Source: F23-D06 sp947167635 (GTDB lineage Bacteria; Bacteroidota; Bacteroidia; Bacteroidales; WCHB1-69). Taken from it: 20,866 nucleotides of DNA. This document shows, one piece after another, positions 16,574-20,866 of the stretch; position 1 is the stretch's first letter; each line of letters begins with the position of its first letter. Location of the stretch: assembly GCA_947167635.1 (NCBI GenBank), contig CAMVIT010000048.1:1-20866 (forward strand), written 5' to 3'. The notes under the pieces were generated by a model. That model was not told the DNA's origin, did no database searches, and saw only the letters and a list, made by a program, of their open reading frames with translations. The translations under genes were made by a program, and so were the position numbers.

Positions 16574-17266
16574 ATGATATTTTTAAGATCCAAACACATG
16601 CGCATATCAACACTGTTTCTACTGCTTTTTTCTCTCGATGTCCTTTCCGTGGCGGGTCAGGATCTTGAAAAAACGGTTCGCAAGATGCAACGCGATTACC
16701 CCGAGATGCGTCTGCAAGACGTTTACAAGAGCTTTTATCAAGACCGTTTCGGGCCGGGGCACATGATTTCCGACTCCGCGGCCGTCTTTCTCTATCTGCA
16801 GCAAGAACTTCAACAGCCCGACAATCCCAAGGTCCTCTATGAGCCGACAGGAGCCAAAGGCCGCTTCTACCGTGTCCACCTCGTGTGTGTGCAGAAAGGC
16901 TACATTGCTGCCGAGGAGCTTAACAGCGCCTTTGTGCAAAGTGCCAACAGGGCAGAGCCTCGGCGCGTATGTTCCGACAACTGCAATCGTCGCAATGCCG
17001 ACACGCTGAGCTGGTCGGAGGAGTGGCACCGGATTGTGGCCGCCATTGAGAATGCCAATTTGAAGTTGGAGAATTATGAGGCTGACAAACAGATGATTGA
17101 AGAGATGCTGGCTACAAAAGGTGATGTGGCTATCCATCACAGCAGTGCCTTCAGAGAAGCCTATCATCCTCATTACCGTATCGTCAAATCCGACATTTTC
17201 AAGCGGGAACTGTTGCGCAAGATTCTACGTGGCAACAAACATCGAAGGAAAGTGGAGCGGCACTGA
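16574..17266 (+). CDS. Secreted or periplasmic protein of unknown function
   Basis: A 230-residue protein that I do not recognise as a named family. From the second possible start, ATG 16598, it begins with a good signal peptide (MRISTLFLLLFSLDVLSVAG); ATG 16574 would place eight residues before it. The mature part is soluble and mixed helical. Distinctive segments are LQDVYKSFYQDRFGPGHMI (an FGPGH motif), RFYRVHLVCVQKGYI, and a Cys-containing RRVCSDNCNRRN. The C-terminal part has HHSSAFREAYHPHYRIVKSD with several His residues, then a strongly basic tail (RGNKHRRKVERH). Clustered His/Cys could suggest metal binding or catalysis, but that is inference. It is in the same direction as dinB with a short gap, so the two may be co-transcribed. 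Confidence 0.75.
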   Translation: MIFLRSKHMRISTLFLLLFSLDVLSVAGQDLEKTVRKMQRDYPEMRLQDVYKSFYQDRFGPGHMISDSAAVFLYLQQELQQPDNPKVLYEPTGAKGRFYRVHLVCVQKGYIAAEELNSAFVQSANRAEPRRVCSDNCNRRNADTLSWSEEWHRIVAAIENANLKLENYEADKQMIEEMLATKGDVAIHHSSAFREAYHPHYRIVKSDIFKRELLRKILRGNKHRRKVERH

Positions 17267-17309
17267 TGGCCTGCACGACCGGACATGTGTTCGACAAGCC
17301 GGACATCAC

Positions 17310-17537
17310 CTACTCCTCGTCTCGTAAATCTCCACCAGTGTCCGCTTTTTCCCATGCGGTGAAGAGGGACCATGCTGACAGGGTTCCGCCGCCAAGGATA
17401 AGCATTATGTTGCCTCCAGGCATATGCAACAATTGGAAAACGATGCCGAGAATGAACACGGATAATGACCAGTAAAACAACTGTTGCATAACGCGGTGAT
17501 ACGATTTGGATTGGAAGATTTTTTTCAGCGGATACAT
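17310..17537 (-). CDS. Small two-helix inner-membrane protein, GldL-like N-terminal pattern
   Basis: A 75-residue protein with a basic N-terminus (MYPLKKIFQSKSYHR), two hydrophobic helices (about residues 19-38, LFYWSLSVFILGIVFQLLHM; and about 43-62, NIMLILGGGTLSAWSLFTAW), and an acidic C-terminus (KADTGGDLRDEE). The sequence joining the helices, F-x-L-L-H-M-P-G-G-N-x-M-L, resembles the 'F..MHWPGA..ML' hairpin at the start of GldL and of short Bacteroidetes membrane proteins. No GldL cytoplasmic part and no gldK/M/N neighbours are present, so a gliding or type IX secretion role is not supported. The clean hydrophobic pattern argues for a real gene. It is convergent with the preceding secreted-protein gene. 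Confidence 0.7.
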   Translation of the reverse strand: MYPLKKIFQSKSYHRVMQQLFYWSLSVFILGIVFQLLHMPGGNIMLILGGGTLSAWSLFTAWEKADTGGDLRDEE

Positions 17538-17579
17538 TTTTGTGTTTTTTTGAAAAATAAACGGTTGCTAATGGTGCTG

Positions 17580-17587
17580 TAAAGATA
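17580..17587 (-). promoter_or_regulatory. Weak candidate -7 box (TATCTTTA) for the 75-residue membrane protein
   Basis: The minus strand reads TATCTTTA, one base off TAnnTTTG, 43 bases before the start codon at 17537. This is tentative. Confidence 0.3.
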
Positions 17588-17605
17588 CATTTTTTCCGAC
17601 ACTGA

Positions 17606-17719
17606 ATAGATGTTGATATGCGATTTTATTGGTTATTACGGATTAACACCTTTCATAGCAGATTACATGTGCAGTTGCTTTTTTTATGTTCAGATGCACA
17701 TCATTTTCTTAGTCCGCAC
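17606..17719 (+). repeat. Left copy of the GH92-flanking direct repeat, module A
   Basis: It begins ATAGATGTTGATATG and contains TTTTATTGGTTATTACGGAT, GATTACATGTGCAGTTGC and ends GTCCGCAC. The same modules in the same order and orientation occur at 20536-20652. The two copies align along the whole length with scattered substitutions and a few small indels. It is non-coding on both strands as far as I can see. The matching module B of this left copy is displaced to 17997-18071 by an insert. Confidence 0.85.
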
Positions 17720-17731
17720 ACCCGTGCGGAC
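17712..17731. repeat. Perfect inverted repeat at the junction of module A and the insert
   Basis: GTCCGCAC (17712-17719), loop ACCC, GTGCGGAC (17724-17731). The first arm belongs to module A and is also present in the right copy. The second arm exists only in the left copy. The extra segment 17720-17738 therefore lies between module A and the hairpin-ended insert. Confidence 0.7.
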
Positions 17732-17738
17732 ACCCCAT

Positions 17739-17998
17739 AACTCCCCTTCTATTTTAGAAGGGGTGGCCGCAGGCCGGGGTAGTAACATGAAGAATTATAG
17801 TACTTTATAGAAGAGAAGACCGCTATTAACAGCATCAGAATCAAAGACCGCTATGATCAGAATCTCCCTTTGAATAGGAATTTGTCGGTTGTTTTCGAAC
17901 GAACCGCAAGGCGGACAACAAGGATGGCCTAACGGCCAATCTCTCATATTAACTACCCCGCCCTTCGGGCACCCCTTCTGAAAATCAGAAGGGGAGTT
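17739..17998. mobile_element. MITE-like element with long hairpin-forming terminal inverted repeats, no transposase
   Basis: The left end (17739-17783) and the right end (17952-17998) are inverted copies of each other, about 45 bases long. Read inward, each consists of AACTCCCC, a hairpin with CCCCTTCT/AGAAGGGG arms, a second small hairpin (GGCC-GCA-GGCC on the left, GCCC-TTC-GGGC on the right) and CGGGGTAGT or its equivalent. The core (17784-17951) has no convincing ORF. It carries a direct repeat of AGACCGCTAT (17817-17826 and 17845-17854), each followed by CAGAATC, plus small hairpins (CCGC-AAG-GCGG at 17904-17914 and TGGCC-TAAC-GGCCA at 17925-17938). It interrupts the left copy of a repeat whose right copy is continuous, so it is best read as an insertion. 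No clear target-site duplication was found. Mobility is inferred, not shown. Confidence 0.6.
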
Positions 17999-18071
17999 GG
18001 CGCCTTGTGGCACGAAGGTGCCACAGATGTTTATAGGGTGCCGTGCCCGTTGTGTTTGTTTCTCTGGATCA
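17997..18071 (+). repeat. Left copy of the GH92-flanking direct repeat, module B
   Basis: It starts TTGGCGCC, includes a perfect hairpin TGTGGCAC-GAAG-GTGCCACA (18006-18025), then ATGTTTATAGGGTGC and GTGTTTGTTTCT, and ends near GGATCA. The right copy at 20654-20728 is collinear and follows module A directly. Module B ends about 80 bases before the GH92 start codon, so it lies in the GH92 upstream region. Confidence 0.85.
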
Positions 18072-18121
18072 AATTCTACATCATAGCTTTTTTTCAAATC
18101 ACTCTTCACAAATAAAAACCG

Positions 18122-18129
18122 TATCTTTG
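18122..18129 (+). promoter_or_regulatory. Candidate -7 promoter box (TATCTTTG) of the GH92 gene
   Basis: TATCTTTG is a perfect TAnnTTTG match, 21 bases before the start codon at 18151, which implies a very short leader. The sequence in front is A/T-rich, with no clear -33 TTTG at the normal distance. Confidence 0.6.
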
Positions 18130-18150
18130 CCGCTCCTTAATCCCTCAAAA

Positions 18151-20520
18151 ATGAATAAACTCCTATTCCCCATAATCCTCCTCGCCATGATGACCGCAAC
18201 CGCGCAACGCGATTATACCCAGTATGTTAACCCGATGATTGGGACCAACGGCATGGGGCACACCTTCCCCGGCGCGTGCTACCCCTTCGGGGGCGTGCAG
18301 GTGAGTCCCGACACGGACACCATCCCCCACAACATCAACGGCCGCTACCAGCCGGGCGTCTATGACTACTGCGCCGGCTACCAGTACCGCGACAAGACCA
18401 TTGTGGGCTTCAGCCACACCCACTTCAGCGGCACCGGCCACTCCGACATGGGCGACATCCTGCTGATGCCCTTCACCGGCGAGGTGCAGCTTAACCCCGG
18501 CACCGCCGACAACCCCGATGCAGGCTACCGCTCGCGCTTCAGCCACGAGACCGAGAAGGCCTCGCCTGGCTACTACGAGGTGCGCCTCAGCGATGATGAC
18601 ATCCTCGTGCAGCTCACCGCCACCCCGCATTGCGGCATCCACAAATACACCTACCCCAAAGGCGAAACCCAGAAGCTCATCGTGGATCTCAACCACTGTC
18701 TCTACAACTACGACGGCAAGGTGCTGTGGGCCTCCCTGCGGATGGAAGACCCTTACACACTGACGGGCTACCGCATCACCAACGGCTGGGCAAGAGAGAA
18801 TTATGTCTATTTCACCATCCAGTTCAGCAAAGAGGTGAAGAATTATGGTTATCAGGATTTCGGAAAACAGGACTATAACGGCTTCTGGCGCCGCTTCGAC
18901 CTCAACCATAATTTTCCCGAAATGGCAGGACGCAAGGTGGTGGCGTGGATAGAGTTCGAACAGGATGATAACCCTGAACTGGAGGTGCAAGTGGGACTTT
19001 CCGCCGTCAGTACAAAAGGAGCCGAACTCAATTGGGCCACTGAGACAGAAACAAATGAGGTGGTAACCCTTTCTTTTGAAGAATTGTGCCGTCGGACCAA
19101 GCAAGCATGGAACGAAAGGTTGGGCATTTACGAGGCAGAAGGCACGGATGACCAACTTGCAATGTTCTACACTTCGCTCTACCATACAATGATCAATCCA
19201 TCTATCTATCAAGATGTTGACGGACAATATCGCGGGGTGGACCACAATATCCACCAAAACTTGGAAGGATACACCAATTACACGATTTTCTCGTTGTGGG
19301 ATACCTACCGCGCTGAGCATCCTCTGCTGAACATTATCGAGCCAAAGGCCGCCTGCGATATGGTTTCCTCTATGATTGACCACGCCGAGCAAAGTGTACA
19401 CCAAGTTCTTCCTATTTGGAGTCACGCCGGCAACGAAAACTGGTGTATGATTGGCTATCACGGCGTGTCGGCAGTGGCGGACAACTTTCTTTGTCATCAT
19501 CCGAATTTTTATGGGGAAAATGTGAAGATGAATAAGATACTTATCAATGCTATGCCCTACATCCTGAATAGCGCGAACTTAGATTATTATGACCATACCG
19601 ACTTGTATAAGAAATTAGGCTACGTGCCTTATAATAAGTCTGCTGTCGGCACTTCTATCACATTGGAAAATGCCTACGAGGATTGGGTGATTTACAATTT
19701 GATTGACAAAGGCCATATTGCTTTCGGATTTGAAAAGATGAAAGAGACTTACCGCCAGCGCGCGCTGAACTTCAAAAACGTCTTCAATCCGGAGACGGGC
19801 TTCGCGCAGGCACGCTACGAGGACGGTTCGTGGAAGACACCCGCCGATCTGCTCTCCACCTCCAACGAGGGCTTCATCGAGGGCAACAGCTGGAATTATT
19901 CGTTCTACGTGCCGCACGATGTCAACGGGCTGATCAAGATCATGGGCGGCGACAAGGTCTTCGTGAACCGCTTGGACGAACTCTTCACGATGTACGTGCC
20001 CGACAAGTTCTTCGCTGAGACCGAGGATGTTACCCGCGAGGGCATGTTGGGCGGCTACGTGCACGGCAACGAGCCCAGCCACCACATCCCGTACCTCTAC
20101 ATGTGGACCTCCCAGCCGTGGAAGACGCAGCTGCGCGTGCGCGAGGTGATGAACAAAATGTACCGCAACCACCTCGACGGGCTGTGCGGCAACGACGACT
20201 GCGGACAGATGTCGGCGTGGTACATCTTCAGCGCGATGGGCTTCTATCCCGTCTGTCCCGCCAGCGGCCAGTACGTCTTCGGGGCTCCCTACCTGCCCGA
20301 GAATATCCTCCATCTGCAAAACGGCAACACCCTGACCATCAAGGCCCCCAACGTCAGCGACCAGAACTGCTACATCCAGTCGGTGACGCTCAACGGCACA
20401 CCGCTGCACACCGCCTACATCACCTACGAGCAGATCATGGCCGGCGGCGAGCTCGTCTTCACGATGGGCAGCAAACCGAACAAAAAGTGGTTTACGGAGA
20501 AGCCGTACTCGCTGGAATAG
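18151..20520 (+). CDS. Secreted GH92-family alpha-mannosidase
   Basis: A 789-residue exported enzyme. The Sec signal peptide MNKLLFPIILLAMMTATAQ supports start ATG 18151 over an upstream in-frame start at 18043, which would run through the repeat. GH92 signatures: NPMIGTNGMGHTFPGACYPF and FGGVQVSPDT near the N-terminus; GFSHTHFSGTGHSDMGDI from Gly86; WDTYRAEHPLL; FIEGNSWNYSFYVPHD, whose Glu577 sits about where the catalytic acid is expected by spacing from the C-terminal motif; GNEPSHHIPYLY (Glu641); and GNDDCGQMSAWYIFSAMGFYP from Gly680, bearing the candidate base aspartates. GH92 enzymes are calcium-dependent inverting exo-mannosidases that remove alpha-mannose from N-glycans or yeast mannan; linkage cannot be assigned here. 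No SusC/SusD genes are adjacent, so this is not a visible polysaccharide-utilisation locus. Base composition is mosaic: GC-rich ends and an AT-richer middle (about 18790-19760). Confidence 0.95.
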   Translation: MNKLLFPIILLAMMTATAQRDYTQYVNPMIGTNGMGHTFPGACYPFGGVQVSPDTDTIPHNINGRYQPGVYDYCAGYQYRDKTIVGFSHTHFSGTGHSDMGDILLMPFTGEVQLNPGTADNPDAGYRSRFSHETEKASPGYYEVRLSDDDILVQLTATPHCGIHKYTYPKGETQKLIVDLNHCLYNYDGKVLWASLRMEDPYTLTGYRITNGWARENYVYFTIQFSKEVKNYGYQDFGKQDYNGFWRRFDLNHNFPEMAGRKVVAWIEFEQDDNPELEVQVGLSAVSTKGAELNWATETETNEVVTLSFEELCRRTKQAWNERLGIYEAEGTDDQLAMFYTSLYHTMINPSIYQDVDGQYRGVDHNIHQNLEGYTNYTIFSLWDTYRAEHPLLNIIEPKAACDMVSSMIDHAEQSVHQVLPIWSHAGNENWCMIGYHGVSAVADNFLCHHPNFYGENVKMNKILINAMPYILNSANLDYYDHTDLYKKLGYVPYNKSAVGTSITLENAYEDWVIYNLIDKGHIAFGFEKMKETYRQRALNFKNVFNPETGFAQARYEDGSWKTPADLLSTSNEGFIEGNSWNYSFYVPHDVNGLIKIMGGDKVFVNRLDELFTMYVPDKFFAETEDVTREGMLGGYVHGNEPSHHIPYLYMWTSQPWKTQLRVREVMNKMYRNHLDGLCGNDDCGQMSAWYIFSAMGFYPVCPASGQYVFGAPYLPENILHLQNGNTLTIKAPNVSDQNCYIQSVTLNGTPLHTAYITYEQIMAGGELVFTMGSKPNKKWFTEKPYSLE

Positions 20521-20535
20521 ATAATGGTCAATGAT

Positions 20536-20652
20536 ATAGATGTTGACATGTAGTTTTATTGGTTATTACGGATTAACACATGTCATGGTTGATTACATGT
20601 GCAGTTGCAATCTTTGTCATGCGTAGATGCACAGTATTTTCTTTGTCCGCAC
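20536..20652 (+). repeat. Right copy of the GH92-flanking direct repeat, module A
   Basis: It is collinear with 17606-17719: ATAGATGTTGACATG, TTTTATTGGTTATTACGGAT, GATTACATGTGCAGTTGC, ATTTTCTTTGTCCGCAC. This copy also has a perfect inverted repeat TGACATGT (20544-20551) / ACATGTCA (20578-20585) that is degraded in the left copy. It begins 16 bases after the GH92 stop codon. Confidence 0.85.
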
Positions 20653-20653
20653 C

Positions 20654-20728
20654 TTGGCGCTTCGTGGCACGAAAGTGCCACAGGTGTTTATAGGGTGCTG
20701 CGTCCGTCGTGTTTGTTTCTTTGGGTCA
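20654..20728 (+). repeat. Right copy of the GH92-flanking direct repeat, module B
   Basis: It follows module A after one base, showing the uninterrupted repeat structure. It starts TTGGCGC and has the hairpin GTGGCAC-GAAA-GTGCCAC (20664-20681), TGTTTATAGGGTGC and GTGTTTGTTTCT. It aligns to 17997-18071. Confidence 0.85.
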
Positions 20729-20818
20729 TAGTTCCCCCTCAAAAAATGGTACTTATATACATGATGGCACAAGGCCGGCAGTAACAGTTCTCCAAGCAAC
20801 GCATTTTTTCCAACGCCT

Positions 20819-20861
20819 CCCTTTCGCGGCGAGCAATGCCGACTCCCGCGCCGCGAGAGGG
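20819..20861. repeat. Long GC-rich imperfect inverted repeat at the window end
   Basis: CCCTTTCGCGGCG (20819-20831) and CGCCGCGAGAGGG (20849-20861) pair at 12 of 13 positions around a 17-base loop. No T-run follows within the window, so a terminator is not shown. It may be the edge of another dispersed repeat. Confidence 0.55.
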
Positions 20862-20866
20862 TGTCG

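Larger units (their letters stand above)
17538..18150. other. 613-base intergenic region before the GH92 gene
   Basis: It contains, in order, the upstream region of the 75-residue membrane protein, repeat module A, the hairpin-ended insert, repeat module B, and the GH92 promoter box. A 104-codon minus-strand frame (17795-18109) crosses insert and repeat and is not credible as a gene. I see no RNA gene in it beyond the hairpins described. Confidence 0.7.
20521..20866. other. 346-base region after the GH92 gene, no gene seen
   Basis: It is occupied by the right repeat copy (20536-20728), about 90 bases without visible features, and the GC-rich inverted repeat at 20819-20861. Short open frames on both strands lie in the repeat and lack support. 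Confidence 0.7.

Noticed and set aside
17739..17998. CRISPR array
   Set aside because: The repeated units are two inverted ends and a single short duplication, not regularly spaced direct repeats; no cas genes are present.
17795..18109. 104-codon minus-strand frame in the GH92 upstream region
   Set aside because: It runs across the junction of two unrelated repeats. Its HPINxCGTFVP segment recurs in the frame at 20617-20799 only because both read the same DNA repeat.
18163..19500. 445-codon open frame on the minus strand opposite GH92
   Set aside because: It is the shadow of the GH92 gene, with low-complexity Val/Ala/His-rich translation and no motif.
17606..20728. Composite transposon carrying GH92
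   Set aside because: No transposase or IS ends are present; direct non-coding repeats alone do not support this, so it is reported only as a possible recombination cassette.

Overview
The window looks like a chromosomal segment of an anaerobic member of the Bacteroidales. The evidence is a fused FeoA-FeoB iron transporter, a secreted GH92 mannosidase, a large outer-membrane barrel paired with a secreted TPR protein, an oxygen-labile 2-hydroxyacyl-CoA dehydratase activase-type Fe-S ATPase, and repeated TAnnTTTG-type promoter -7 boxes with no clear Shine-Dalgarno sequences. No genus can be named from the sequence alone.

Layout. Positions 1-323 hold the C-terminal end of an FtsX/MacB-type ABC permease. 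A CAU-anticodon tRNA on the minus strand follows, with its own promoter-like box and terminator. Positions 563-5520 (minus) are a two-gene envelope operon: a 1017-residue secreted TPR protein overlapping, by TAATG, a 634-residue outer-membrane beta-barrel protein. On the plus strand come glmS (5736-7580, amino-sugar synthesis) and feoAB (7743-10217, ferrous iron uptake), closed by a strong terminator. Positions 10310-15200 (minus) are a TetR-family regulator followed 19 bases later by a 1410-residue protein with two Fe-S ATPase (activase) domains, a DUF2229-like domain and a dehydratase-like C-terminal part. A perfect palindrome just downstream of the TetR promoter box is a good candidate autoregulatory operator. 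dinB (DNA polymerase IV) diverges from tetR and is followed by a secreted protein of unknown function and, in the opposite orientation, a 75-residue two-helix membrane protein. A GH92 alpha-mannosidase gene (18151-20520) closes the coding content.

The least ordinary part is 17600-20730. The GH92 gene lies between two copies of a roughly 190-base non-coding repeat in direct orientation. The right copy is contiguous. The left copy is split by an insert of about 260 bases whose ends are long inverted repeats, each able to fold into two hairpins: a MITE-like non-autonomous element without a transposase. The GH92 gene is itself mosaic in base composition, GC-rich at both ends and AT-rich in the middle, which suggests recombination.

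I found no CRISPR array, phage gene, transposase, toxin-antitoxin pair or recognisable defence system. The best candidates for something undescribed are the hairpin-ended element and its host repeat, and the fused tandem activase under TetR control.
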